Shown: piece by piece, positions 37,329 to 45,716 of the stretch
How positions within the stretch are numbered: position 1 is the stretch's first letter
Layout of the letters: each line of letters begins with the position of its first letter
The notes under the pieces: model-generated
Told to the model about the DNA's origin: nothing
The model's input: only the letters and a program-made list of their open reading frames with translations
The model's database searches: none
Position numbers and translations under genes: made by a program
Source of the DNA: an uncultured Methylococcaceae bacterium
Lineage (GTDB): Bacteria; Pseudomonadota; Gammaproteobacteria; Methylococcales; Methylococcaceae
Assembly: GCA_903859815.1 (NCBI GenBank)
Contig: CAIOOA010000038.1
Coordinates: 1-59,134, forward strand
Length of the DNA stretch: 59,134 nt
Reading direction: 5' to 3'

Positions 37329-38042
37329 TTAAGCAACGGCAAAATTGGTGTCACGGCCCATGTCGGCAGCCAGTTTAAGGGTTTTCATGGCTGCGTCAAA
37401 GTGCCTTCCCAATCGGACAATATCAATAAAATCAACCGGGTGTAGAAATGCGCTCAGCAACATTTTTCGAACATGCAACATCCCCTTGTCATCAAAAGCC
37501 CCCTCTATGGAAGGTGGCAGCGTGACATCCACCGGATCGACAATACTTCGTATGGCTAAAAAAGGCATACGGTGACGTTCGGCGGCACGGGCGACGGCGG
37601 CACTCTCCATATCCAAGGCAATGGACCCTGTGGCGGCATGGATGGCCTGTTTCTCGTCTGCCCTCGCCACTATTCGATCACTTTCCGCCAGCAACCCGCT
37701 GTAAAGGTGGATTTGCCCTTCAAGTTTTGCAGTCAAACGCTTGCGCCATGACTCGTCGGTTTCGATCAACTGACCGCCTATGCAAGCGATCCTATCCGGT
37801 AGAATCAAGTCCCCTGGATGGATGCCGGGAGCCAAAGCGGCTGCGCACCCCCAACTAATTAATGACTTGGCCCCGGCATTGACCAACAAATCTACGCAAC
37901 GGTCCGCTGCTGCTGGCCCTGCCCCGGACAATCCAATCAGGCAATGTTGATCCAACTCCAAGCAACCACCCTGCGGCACTCGCTTAGGTGTCAAGCTGCG
38001 GCATTCAACCGCCATGGCGACAAGAATGCCTAGCTTAGTCAC
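37329..38042 (-). CDS. hpnG: Hopanoid-associated phosphorylase HpnG
   Basis: A 237-residue nucleoside-phosphorylase-fold enzyme. It shows LGILVAMAVECRSL, GLSGAGPAAADRCVDLLVNAG and a GSIALDMESAAVARAAERH segment with the purine-site ME. HpnG removes adenine from adenosylhopane to give phosphoribosyl- or ribosylhopane, the step after HpnH. Its ATG overlaps the end of shc by 4 bases, so it is translationally coupled to the cyclase. hpnN follows 50 bases downstream. Confidence 0.9.
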   Translation of the reverse strand: MTKLGILVAMAVECRSLTPKRVPQGGCLELDQHCLIGLSGAGPAAADRCVDLLVNAGAKSLISWGCAAALAPGIHPGDLILPDRIACIGGQLIETDESWRKRLTAKLEGQIHLYSGLLAESDRIVARADEKQAIHAATGSIALDMESAAVARAAERHRMPFLAIRSIVDPVDVTLPPSIEGAFDDKGMLHVRKMLLSAFLHPVDFIDIVRLGRHFDAAMKTLKLAADMGRDTNFAVA

Positions 38043-40003
38043 GCGATTGCAAAACGCTCATTGCGGAAACGCGCCAATGCCCACAACGGGAAGAATTTGT
38101 CGTAACCGTGGTATTTCAGGTAAAACACCTTGGGGAATCCAGGTGCGGTGAAACACTCGTCTTTCCAAAAGCCGTCGGATTGCTGGTTTCTGAGCAAATA
38201 ATCAACACCCGCTTGCACCTCGGGTGATTCCGCCTCACCTGCCGCCATCAGCGCGGTTAACGCAAAGCCAGTTTGGAAAGCTGTGCTGGTGTGGTATTCG
38301 CCGCGCTGGGACGGGCTGGCATCGTGGTAGGAGTAATTGTCTTCCCCCCAGCCGCCATCGCCACGTTGCTTGGATTTAAGCCACGCGACTGCTTTGCGAA
38401 TGCTTGGGTCATCCTTGGGAACCCCCGCCGTCTCGAAAGCCAGCAGAACCGACCAGCAACCATAAATGTAATTGGTCCCCCAACGTCCAAACCATGAGCC
38501 GTCTTCCTCTTGCTCGCTTTTCAAATAGGCGATGCAACCATCCAAAACCGGTTGGTATTCAGGGTTGGTTTTCACCAAATTGCCTAGGAACATGGCGCAA
38601 CGGCCTGACACATCGGCAGTGGGAGGGTCCAATAGAGCGCCATGGTCTGCGAAGGGGATATGGTTTAAATAGTAATGGTCATTGTCCACATCGAATGCGC
38701 CATAACCGCCATTGCTGGATTGCATCCCGGCTATCCAAACACCAGCCCGCTGGATGGTTTCGCTAAATTCTTCTTCCTCGGATTGAACCAAGGCATGGGC
38801 AACCACCGCCGAGTCGTCCACGTCAGGATACCAACTGTTGCCAAACTGGAAAGCCCAACCACCACCGGGCAAATTCGGGCGCTTGACTTGCCAATCGCCA
38901 GGTTCGTCGGTCAATTGCTTGCTGGCCAGCCAGCGCAAACCTTCCTTGATCTGCATACGGGTCTGTGGGCTTTGCTCATATTTGTCCACTTCTTGCAGGG
39001 CCAAGGCCACCAAGCCAGTGTCCCAAATTGGGGAAACGCAAGGCTGGCAATAGGCTTGATCGCCTTTGATGACCAGCAAGCGTTTGATGGATTCCAAGGC
39101 TATTTCCCTGCGCTCGTCCCCTTTAGGGAAGCCCAAGAAATCCATGGCCTCGTAAGCGTTCACCATGGCGGGGAAAATGGCCCCCAAGCCATCGTATCCG
39201 TTAAGCCTTTCCAAAAACCAGTCGCGTGCCTTTTCTGTCGCTTTTTGGCGCATGGCGCGGGGAATCAAAGGTTCGAGCATGCGTCCGAAGCGTTCCAAGG
39301 CCAACACCGTTTTGCCAATGGGTGTTTTTACATGCGAGAAATAGTTTTTTTCCTTTTCCGGGTCAATCGTGAACAACTCGTGCACCCCAATCTTATTGGG
39401 ATTGCGCGCAGTAACTTTGTAAGAGCAAAGGATGGCAAGTGGCACCATCACAGTGCGTGACCAGTAGGAAATTTTATCAATATGGAAAGGGAACCACTTC
39501 GGTAGCAACATGAGTTCCACAGGAATAAAGGGAATGCCGCGCCAAGGCAATTGTTCAAACATTGCCAGCATGATGCGTGTGAACACATTGGCCTTGGCTG
39601 CGCCGCCGTGGGCCAGAATCCACTCGCGGGCTTTGGTCATGTGTGGGGCCGTGATGTCGTCACCGGCCATTTTCAAAGCGTAATAGGCTTTGATGGTGCA
39701 TGAGATGTCGCCTTCACCTCCCCGAAACAGTGGGTAACTGCCGTCTTCGGTTTGATGGGTGCGCAGAAAATTGGCAATTTTCCCTTGTAAATCCTCGTCG
39801 ATTTCATCCATGAAGTGCATCATTAAGATGTATTCGGAGGGGATCGTGCAATCCGCTTCCAATTCAAAGACCCAGTAACCCTCTTGGCTTTGCAGGCGAA
39901 GCAAATGCTCTTTGGCGCGGTCTATGGCATTATCCAAGGGCGATTGCATTGATCCGAGAAATGCAGAATCAATGCCAGACAGTAAGCTTGCTTCTTTAAA
40001 CAT
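38039..40003 (-). CDS. shc: Squalene-hopene cyclase
   Basis: A 654-residue terpene cyclase that folds squalene into hopene and hopanol. The catalytic acid motif DVDD is at residues 394-397 within WYPDVDDSAVVAHAL. QW-type repeats are scattered through the double alpha-barrel (for example QSSNGGYGAFD, QEEDGSWFGRWG and QRGDGGWGE). Length and motif order are standard. It is a monotopic inner-membrane enzyme. It sits 14 bases after the squalene synthase gene and overlaps hpnG by 4 bases. Confidence 0.96.
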   Translation of the reverse strand: MFKEASLLSGIDSAFLGSMQSPLDNAIDRAKEHLLRLQSQEGYWVFELEADCTIPSEYILMMHFMDEIDEDLQGKIANFLRTHQTEDGSYPLFRGGEGDISCTIKAYYALKMAGDDITAPHMTKAREWILAHGGAAKANVFTRIMLAMFEQLPWRGIPFIPVELMLLPKWFPFHIDKISYWSRTVMVPLAILCSYKVTARNPNKIGVHELFTIDPEKEKNYFSHVKTPIGKTVLALERFGRMLEPLIPRAMRQKATEKARDWFLERLNGYDGLGAIFPAMVNAYEAMDFLGFPKGDERREIALESIKRLLVIKGDQAYCQPCVSPIWDTGLVALALQEVDKYEQSPQTRMQIKEGLRWLASKQLTDEPGDWQVKRPNLPGGGWAFQFGNSWYPDVDDSAVVAHALVQSEEEEFSETIQRAGVWIAGMQSSNGGYGAFDVDNDHYYLNHIPFADHGALLDPPTADVSGRCAMFLGNLVKTNPEYQPVLDGCIAYLKSEQEEDGSWFGRWGTNYIYGCWSVLLAFETAGVPKDDPSIRKAVAWLKSKQRGDGGWGEDNYSYHDASPSQRGEYHTSTAFQTGFALTALMAAGEAESPEVQAGVDYLLRNQQSDGFWKDECFTAPGFPKVFYLKYHGYDKFFPLWALARFRNERFAIA

Positions 40004-40017
40004 TGGTTTTTTCCTCT

Positions 40018-41151
40018 TTAAAACTTGGGTTTCGACTGCTCGGGCGTCGTTAAAGTAGCCGCAAGGGCCAAAACTTGGCTTTCTGGCGCAGGAAGACCTT
40101 TGCCAACTAGGTAGAACAAGGTTTTCAACAAAATATCGCTTCGCCTTGAAAGACGACTTCCGACGATGACATTTTTCACGCTGCGTCGGGTGATTTTGAC
40201 TTGCTTGGAGTCGCTGAAGTACAGGTTGGCATTGATTTTACGCAAGGTCAGCATCGCCATGCCCAATGCCCATAAGCAAAACTCCCGGATGCCTGTCTCA
40301 TGGGAGGGGATATGCAAAGTGTATTCCAAGGCGTTGCGCAAATGCGCATGGGCAATCCCTATCAACTGTTGGAATCCTGCCGCGAATTTTGGGTTGTTGT
40401 GACCAGGATGCAATTCGGCTAGGTCAAAACCGTGAGCTTCGAAAATATTGCGCGGCAACCAACACACGCCCCGTGAATGATCGTCCCACAGGTCTTTCAA
40501 AATATTGGTCATTTGCAAGCCTTGACCGAAAGACACGCCCAGTTTCATCATTAACTCCCTGTGGGCCGCGATTTCCGGGGAGTAATGACAAAACAGCCGG
40601 GTCAGCATTTCCCCAACAACACCGGCAACATAGTAGCAATAATCATCCATTTCCTTCATATCGACCAATCCATGGCTCAAGTCACGATCTTGAAACTCAA
40701 CCATGCCTTTGCCCATGATGGCGACGCACAGGCTTAATGCCTCCCTTTGTGGGGCTTCGAGACTATGGGTAATGGCAACGACCCTAGGAATCAGGCGGAT
40801 GAGTTCGTGTTCCAACGGAATGGTTTGATCGGAAAGCAATGGCGCCAGAGCCTGTGAAAGCGGCTGCGGGGCTTGTTTTCCTGCCACCACATCAATGAAT
40901 TGGCTGCAAAACTCACGTTTTTGCGACGAGTTCAGTGAAACTTCGTCTTCAATCGTGTCAACGATCCTACACAATAGGTAGGCGTTGGAAACCGGCTTGG
41001 CCAAGCCTTCCGGCAATTGCGGAATCGTCAGGGCAAACGTGCGGGAAACGCCTTCCAGCAAGCGAGCCTGAAGTGCGTCATCTGGCAGGGAGTCAAGCTC
41101 CGATATTGCGTTTAGTGAACGGTTTCCGTTCATGTGGTTGTCATTTTTCAA
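40018..41151 (-). CDS. sqs: Squalene synthase (eukaryote-like, one-step type)
   Basis: A 377-residue farnesyl-diphosphate farnesyltransferase of the squalene/phytoene synthase family. The first Asp-rich motif is DTIEDE at residues 65-70 and the second is DLWDD at 220-224. DYCYYVAGVVGEMLTRLF before the second motif resembles eukaryotic squalene synthase rather than HpnC or HpnD. Its presence, with no hpnC, hpnD or hpnE in view, points to the one-enzyme NADPH-dependent route known from Methylococcus-type bacteria. It is the first gene of the minus-strand hopanoid operon, with shc directly after. Confidence 0.87.
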   Translation of the reverse strand: MKNDNHMNGNRSLNAISELDSLPDDALQARLLEGVSRTFALTIPQLPEGLAKPVSNAYLLCRIVDTIEDEVSLNSSQKREFCSQFIDVVAGKQAPQPLSQALAPLLSDQTIPLEHELIRLIPRVVAITHSLEAPQREALSLCVAIMGKGMVEFQDRDLSHGLVDMKEMDDYCYYVAGVVGEMLTRLFCHYSPEIAAHRELMMKLGVSFGQGLQMTNILKDLWDDHSRGVCWLPRNIFEAHGFDLAELHPGHNNPKFAAGFQQLIGIAHAHLRNALEYTLHIPSHETGIREFCLWALGMAMLTLRKINANLYFSDSKQVKITRRSVKNVIVGSRLSRRSDILLKTLFYLVGKGLPAPESQVLALAATLTTPEQSKPKF

Positions 41152-41564
41152 TCATTTAGGTTAATTATTTGGCAAATTTGCAAGCTTATGCATCGGTTGC
41201 CTTGGTCTGATAATGCATGTAGATGCTTGCCCTCGGCCTGAAAAGCTTTATTGCAAAGTTGCATAAAAGTCAGAAAATTCTATCGTTTTTTGCAATTTCG
41301 TCAAGTCATGTTGCAAAATAGCTAAAATTTTTGAGAAAAAAACAACGCATTTGGCCCTTTTTGCATTATCATATACGTTAAACTGCCATGTTCTCAATTT
41401 GATCAATATGGGGGAAAATGTCAGCATAGTCAGAGAGAATTTCCGGTACGGTGCTGTCTTAATGGCAGCGCTAGTGTCTGTGGAGTTCTGTGAGTGGGTC
41501 CGTGAAGCAAGGCTGTCATGCCTGCCGGATCAGGTTACAACAGTTATTTACCAGGAGAAATGAA
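41152..41564. promoter_or_regulatory. Divergent regulatory region between sqs and hpnH
   Basis: There are 413 bases between the two hopanoid arms, and they must hold both promoters. The region is AT-rich and rich in TTGCAA words. It includes the palindrome GCAAATTTGC at 41172-41181, the dyad TGCAA-AG-TTGCA at 41252-41263, and ATGTTGCAAAATA at 41308-41320. The last reappears exactly, inverted, upstream of gvpA. A 70-codon open frame at 41351-41563 has no family match and is treated as chance. No -35/-10 pair is assigned with confidence. Confidence 0.4.
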
Positions 41565-42680
41565 ATGGGCGTTCCTTTGCGTCAACAAATCACCGTGGCG
41601 AGCTATCTGCTCAAGCAAAAGCTAAAGGGCGTAAAACGTTATCCCCTGGTGCTCATGCTAGAGCCGTTGTTCCGTTGCAACTTGGCGTGTGCCGGTTGTG
41701 GCAAGATTGATTACCCAGATGAAATTCTTAATCGCAGACTAAGCGTCGATGAATGCCTGTCCGCCGTGGATGAATGCGGCGCACCGATTGTGTCCATCGC
41801 GGGTGGTGAGCCATTATTGCATAAAGAGCTACCGCAAGTGGTGGAAGGCATTATTGCACGTAAGAAATATGTTTATCTGTGCACCAACGCACTGTTGTTG
41901 AAGAAAAGGATGGATGATTACAAGCCATCGCCTTATCTGACCTTGTCCATCCATCTGGATGGCAACCGTGAGCGCCATGATGCTTCTGTCTGCCAGACAG
42001 GTGTGTTCGACCGTGCCGTTGATGTGATCAAACTGGCAATCAACAAGGGCTTCCGTGTCACCGTGAATTGCACCTTGTTCCAAGGCGAGTCGGCCGAGGA
42101 AATTGCAGAGTTTTTAGATTACGTGAAGGCTTTGGGCGTGGAAGGGGTGACTATCGCACCCGGTTTCAGCTATGAACATGCACCATTGCAAAACATCTTC
42201 ATCAAGATGCGCGAGAGTAAGGAACTGTTCAGGAAGGTGTTTAAAATTGGCAAGGACAAACAATGGCCTTTGAACCATTCGCCGTTGTATTTGGATTTCT
42301 TGGCCGGTAACCAGAGTTACAATTGTACGCCTTGGGGCAACCCTACGCGCAATGTGTTCGGCTGGCAGAAGCCATGCTACCTGTTGGTTGACGAAGGCTA
42401 CGCGCCTAGCTTCCAAGCGTTAATGGATGAAACGCCTTGGCATAAATACGGTAATTCAAAAAATCCCAAATGCGCCAATTGCATGGCTCATTGCGGCTTT
42501 GAAGCCACTGCCGCTGAAGATTCCATTTCGAATCCATTGAAAGCCTTATGGGCTGGCGTAATGGGTCCACGCACTAAAGGCCCGATGGCTCCCGAACCCG
42601 TTCCTGAGTGGATCAACCCAACTACGGAAGCTGGTAAGGTCAAAGCACGTCCGACCATTCGCATCGAAGTGGCGGATTAA
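41565..42680 (+). CDS. hpnH: Adenosylhopane synthase HpnH (radical SAM)
   Basis: A 371-residue radical SAM enzyme that joins an adenosyl group to hopene, the first step in making extended C35 hopanoids. The start is the ATG at 41565 behind a CCAGGAG ribosome site, giving MGVPLRQQITVASYL, the usual HpnH opening. The iron-sulfur motif is Cys38, Cys42 and Cys45 in FRCNLACAGCGKIDY. GGEPLL follows as the SAM-binding GGE. A C-terminal cysteine-bearing part (CANCMAHCGFEATAA) is also typical. It is divergent from the sqs-shc operon. Confidence 0.95.
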   Translation: MGVPLRQQITVASYLLKQKLKGVKRYPLVLMLEPLFRCNLACAGCGKIDYPDEILNRRLSVDECLSAVDECGAPIVSIAGGEPLLHKELPQVVEGIIARKKYVYLCTNALLLKKRMDDYKPSPYLTLSIHLDGNRERHDASVCQTGVFDRAVDVIKLAINKGFRVTVNCTLFQGESAEEIAEFLDYVKALGVEGVTIAPGFSYEHAPLQNIFIKMRESKELFRKVFKIGKDKQWPLNHSPLYLDFLAGNQSYNCTPWGNPTRNVFGWQKPCYLLVDEGYAPSFQALMDETPWHKYGNSKNPKCANCMAHCGFEATAAEDSISNPLKALWAGVMGPRTKGPMAPEPVPEWINPTTEAGKVKARPTIRIEVAD

Positions 42681-42695
42681 TTTTCCGCACCGCCT

Positions 42696-42736
42696 AAAGC
42701 CCGCCACCGTTGACTCGGTTGCGGGCTTTTTGTTTT
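42696..42736 (+). terminator. Rho-independent terminator after hpnH
   Basis: A perfect 9-base stem, AAAGCCCGC (42696-42704) and GCGGGCTTT (42721-42729), is followed by a run of T. It lies 15 bases after the hpnH stop and just before the hpnB start, so hpnB probably depends on read-through or its own promoter. Confidence 0.85.
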
Positions 42737-42744
42737 TTCAGGTT

Positions 42745-43869
42745 ATGAACACATTTTTGTTTGCTATATCCATTTTTGCATCCATCATTTGGTTGATCGT
42801 GTTGATCTTGCCTTGGCGTCCATGGCTGAATGGCGAAACTTTGGAACCCGAACCCTTGGGTGACTGTGACTTGAGTGAATTGACGGTGCTGATTCCCGCT
42901 CGTAATGAGGCAGAGGTGATTGTTTCCACTTTGCAGGGTTTGGTGGGCCAAGGTAGTGGATTGAAGATTGTTTTGGTGGATGATGGTTCCGATGATGGCA
43001 CGGCAGACCTTGCCAGACAAGTCAAAGGAATCGATGCCACCATCATGACTAGCCAGAGCTTGCCGGATGGTTGGAGCGGGAAACTATGGGCCTTGGAGCA
43101 AGGAGCGAGTGCCGTCAAAACCCCATGGTTTTTGCTGTTGGATGCTGACATCACACTTGCACCGGGCATCATCGCTGCCTTGCTAGCCAAGGCCAAAGGC
43201 GACAACCGACAATTGGTCTCCATCATGGCAAGTCTGCGCATGGAATCCTTCTGGGAGCAGTTGCTGATGCCAGCCTTCATCTACTTCTTCAAATTGCTTT
43301 ATCCGTTTCGTCTGGTCAATTCAGATTTTCCCTATGTTGCAGCGGCGGCGGGAGGATGCATACTGTTGGAAACCCGCTTGATAGCGGAAATTGGCGGATT
43401 TGCCAGCATTCGGGGTGCCATTATTGATGATTGCACCTTGGCTAAACGGGTCAAGGGAAAAGGCCATCGCATCTGGCTGGGCCAATCCCATGCCGTGGTC
43501 AGTTCCCGCCAGTATGACGGTTTGCAACCGATCTGGGACATGGTGGCTCGTTGCGCCTTCACTCAATTGCATTACTCCATTTGGCTGCTGGGGCTTTGCA
43601 CGGCCTTGTTGCTGGCGCTGTTTGTCGCGCCCATTCTTGGCATTATTGGGGGCGAGGGTTCTGCGTGGGTGTGGTCGATTGTGGCGTATTTAGCCATGAT
43701 GGTCGCCTATTGGCCAACTTTGCATTTTTATCGCCGTCCCAGTGCATGGGCTTTGTCATTGCCAGTGATAGGCGTATTTTATCTTGCCATGGTGTGGACC
43801 TCTGCTTGGCGGTATTGGCGAGGCATCCGTAGCCAATGGAAGAACCGCGTCTACTCTTCGGAGGAATGA
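42745..43869 (+). CDS. hpnB: Hopanoid-associated glycosyltransferase HpnB
   Basis: A 374-residue family 2 glycosyltransferase. It opens with a membrane helix (FLFAISIFASIIWLIVLIL). The GT-A core shows ELTVLIPARNEAEVI, then IVLVDDGSDDGTADLA and LLLDADITL with the metal-binding Asp pair. Two or three more membrane helices lie near the C-terminus (LGLCTALLLALFVAPILGIIGG). The family is found next to hpnH in many hopanoid clusters, but its exact reaction is not firmly known. The ATG at 42745 is preferred over an upstream TTG at 42730, which lies in the terminator. Confidence 0.88.
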   Translation: MNTFLFAISIFASIIWLIVLILPWRPWLNGETLEPEPLGDCDLSELTVLIPARNEAEVIVSTLQGLVGQGSGLKIVLVDDGSDDGTADLARQVKGIDATIMTSQSLPDGWSGKLWALEQGASAVKTPWFLLLDADITLAPGIIAALLAKAKGDNRQLVSIMASLRMESFWEQLLMPAFIYFFKLLYPFRLVNSDFPYVAAAAGGCILLETRLIAEIGGFASIRGAIIDDCTLAKRVKGKGHRIWLGQSHAVVSSRQYDGLQPIWDMVARCAFTQLHYSIWLLGLCTALLLALFVAPILGIIGGEGSAWVWSIVAYLAMMVAYWPTLHFYRRPSAWALSLPVIGVFYLAMVWTSAWRYWRGIRSQWKNRVYSSEE

Positions 43870-43872
43870 ACA

Positions 43873-44400
43873 ATGTTTACCTTACCCCCCGTGGAAGGCT
43901 ATTCGCTCAATATGGCAGATGCCGAATATCGCAATGTTCGCTTACTGACGATGAACCCCGCTTGGGCGGAACCATTGGGTGAGGGTTTGGCCACAATTGA
44001 CCCTTGGTTGCGCTTAGGTTATGAGGCGCAGACTTTAACTCGATATTTATCGGCTGAGGGGGCTGACCGTTATGCGTTGGCGGTGTTGGTCGATGAAACC
44101 CCGGCAGCCTGCCTCACCGTCCGTCCCAATTGGTTGCGTGGACCTTTGCTGGAATTGTTGGGGGTATTGCCGGCGTTTCAAGGCATTGGTTTGGGCAAGG
44201 AAATCATTGCATGGCTGGTCGGGCAAGCCCAGCAGCATCGGCAAGGCAATGTGTGGACGATCAGTTCGGAATTCAACCTCCCTGCCCACGAATTTTACCG
44301 TCGTCAAGGCTTTGAAGCGGTCGGCTACCTACCAGAATTGATTCTTGCCGAAGAAGCTGAGATTTTGCTGAGGCTGAAAATTAGCCCACCTATGCCGTAG
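43873..44400 (+). CDS. GNAT-family N-acetyltransferase
   Basis: A 175-residue acetyltransferase. The acetyl-CoA-binding stretch is LLELLGVLPAFQGIGLGKEIIAWL, in which QGIGLG is the pyrophosphate loop. FNLPAHEFYRRQGFEAVGYL is the usual C-terminal GNAT segment. Substrate is unknown. It begins 3 bases after the hpnB stop, so it is in the same operon. That makes an acyl-transfer role on hopanoid side chains conceivable, though this is only inferred from position. Confidence 0.82.
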   Translation: MFTLPPVEGYSLNMADAEYRNVRLLTMNPAWAEPLGEGLATIDPWLRLGYEAQTLTRYLSAEGADRYALAVLVDETPAACLTVRPNWLRGPLLELLGVLPAFQGIGLGKEIIAWLVGQAQQHRQGNVWTISSEFNLPAHEFYRRQGFEAVGYLPELILAEEAEILLRLKISPPMP

Positions 44401-44403
44401 AAG

Positions 44404-44432
44404 GGCGGCAATCCTTTGCCGCCTTGATTTTA
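44404..44432 (+). terminator. Likely terminator of the hpnB-GNAT operon
   Basis: Arms GGCGGCAA (44404-44411) and TTGCCGCC (44416-44423) form an 8-base stem with a TCCT loop, followed by a T-rich TTGATTTTAA. It starts 4 bases after the GNAT stop. It is also placed to stop transcription from the convergent His-rich gene. Confidence 0.7.
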
Positions 44433-44469
44433 AGGCTTTGCAGCCCACTCAACCCGCGTTAGCGTTCGC

Positions 44470-45498
44470 CTAATGCGTATTTTTCCCTTTCTTGGCCACT
44501 TTCACTGGCTGGCTTTTGGCAGGTTTCGCTTGGGCTTTAACGGGAGTCGTTTTCAGATGCTTGGTTGGCTTAGGCGTTGATGCCTTGTTAGCTAACCGTT
44601 TGGCTTGTGTCGGCTTTGCTTTGGGCGCTGCTACGTGACCCGTCTGTTTATGCGCTGGTTTAGCCGAATACGCTTTGTGGGTTGTGTGGCTGGCCTTGGT
44701 GTGGACAGGCTTAGCCGTATAAGCCTTATGCGTTTTGTGGCTGGCTTGGTGATGAGCAGGGTGGGACGAATGGGCTTTCGGCTTACGTTGAGCCGTCTTC
44801 GCCTTGTTGGAAACCTGCTTTTTGTATGAGCCATGAGGATGGGCATGTCCACGGGTACGCACCAGATGATGACGATTTGCACGAGTATGCCGGGATGCAT
44901 GGGTGCTAGGATGTCGCTTTGCCACAGGCGTGCTATGAGCCTGCCGTCTGGGGTGGTTCACACGGGCGAAACGGGACTTCCGGTAAACAGGCTTGTGATG
45001 GTTCGCCTGAGCATGGTGATAACCCTGATGACGATGGCTTGCCACTTTTTCATGGTGATGGTGACGCCCAGTCCTGGCGATGCGGGTATGCCGCTTGGCG
45101 GTTCCATGTTTATCAGCATGCCGATGCCAAGCCGCATGGCGATGAGCACGACTATGCCGGTGAGAACGGTGGCGTATCCCTCGCAGTCTGACCCGGTATG
45201 AGGGCCGATAGCCGGAAAAATTACTGCTATGGCTTTCGGACGAGGGGCTGAAGTCAGGCACAGAATCACCTCTGCGCTGGGCGCTGCGCTTATGCATCCA
45301 ACTTTGGACTTCGCGCACCCGGTCACGGTAGTCCACGGCCTCGGCTTCGTCATCATCCTCTTCGTCATCATCGGCGGCAGCCAAATAAATTGCGCCAGTC
45401 GAGTGGGCGTGACTACCCGCTGCGAGGCTGTTAGTCGCAAAGGCGAAAAGCCCTATGACAATGGATAGGGCAAGGAAAAAATGGGGATTTGATTTCAT
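44470..45498 (-). CDS. Secreted histidine- and lysine-rich low-complexity protein
   Basis: A 342-residue exported protein. A signal peptide (FFLALSIVIGLFAFATNSLAA) is followed by an acidic patch (DDDEEDDDEAEA, residues about 43-54). Then come over 200 residues dominated by His, Lys, Arg, Ala and Ser. Residues about 115-220 are crowded with His pairs and triplets (HRHAAWHRHADKH, GRHHHHEK). A repeated THKAY-(T/S)-AKP unit and Lys/Ala/Pro-rich runs fill the rest. No enzyme domain is seen. Metal binding, or binding to a polyanion such as DNA or exopolysaccharide, are both plausible. The low-complexity frame is unbroken and has a good signal, so I take it as real. Confidence 0.68.
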   Translation of the reverse strand: MKSNPHFFLALSIVIGLFAFATNSLAAGSHAHSTGAIYLAAADDDEEDDDEAEAVDYRDRVREVQSWMHKRSAQRRGDSVPDFSPSSESHSSNFSGYRPSYRVRLRGIRHRSHRHSRAHRHAAWHRHADKHGTAKRHTRIARTGRHHHHEKVASHRHQGYHHAQANHHKPVYRKSRFARVNHPRRQAHSTPVAKRHPSTHASRHTRANRHHLVRTRGHAHPHGSYKKQVSNKAKTAQRKPKAHSSHPAHHQASHKTHKAYTAKPVHTKASHTTHKAYSAKPAHKQTGHVAAPKAKPTQAKRLANKASTPKPTKHLKTTPVKAQAKPAKSQPVKVAKKGKNTH

Positions 45499-45606
45499 AA
45501 CAGGAAGGATGTCGGTAACAGTGGTCTATCTTAACGGTTTTTTGCCGTTCAGAGAATGGACTAAGCTGTGAATGGGAAGTTGAACAGGTACGATGATAGT
45601 AATTCA

Positions 45607-45662
45607 GGAGTGCAAGGCTTGCCTTGCGAAGGTAGGTTCAGGCAAGGCAAGCCTTGCACTCC
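45607..45662. repeat. Perfect 20-bp inverted repeat (palindromic element)
   Basis: The arms GGAGTGCAAGGCTTGCCTTG (45607-45626) and its exact reverse complement (45643-45662) flank a 16-base loop. This is a hairpin-forming REP-type element in the gap upstream of the orphan YgiT-type gene. It is not followed by a T-run in either direction, so a terminator is unlikely. Confidence 0.8.
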
Positions 45663-45716
45663 CGATGTGCCTAAAATCATTTCCAATGTTCGTTTTGATC
45701 CCTCTTCATCACGCCC

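Noticed and set aside
41351-41563. A 70-codon open frame upstream of hpnH
   Set aside because: No ribosome site or family match; it sits in the divergent promoter region and overlaps the hpnH ribosome site.
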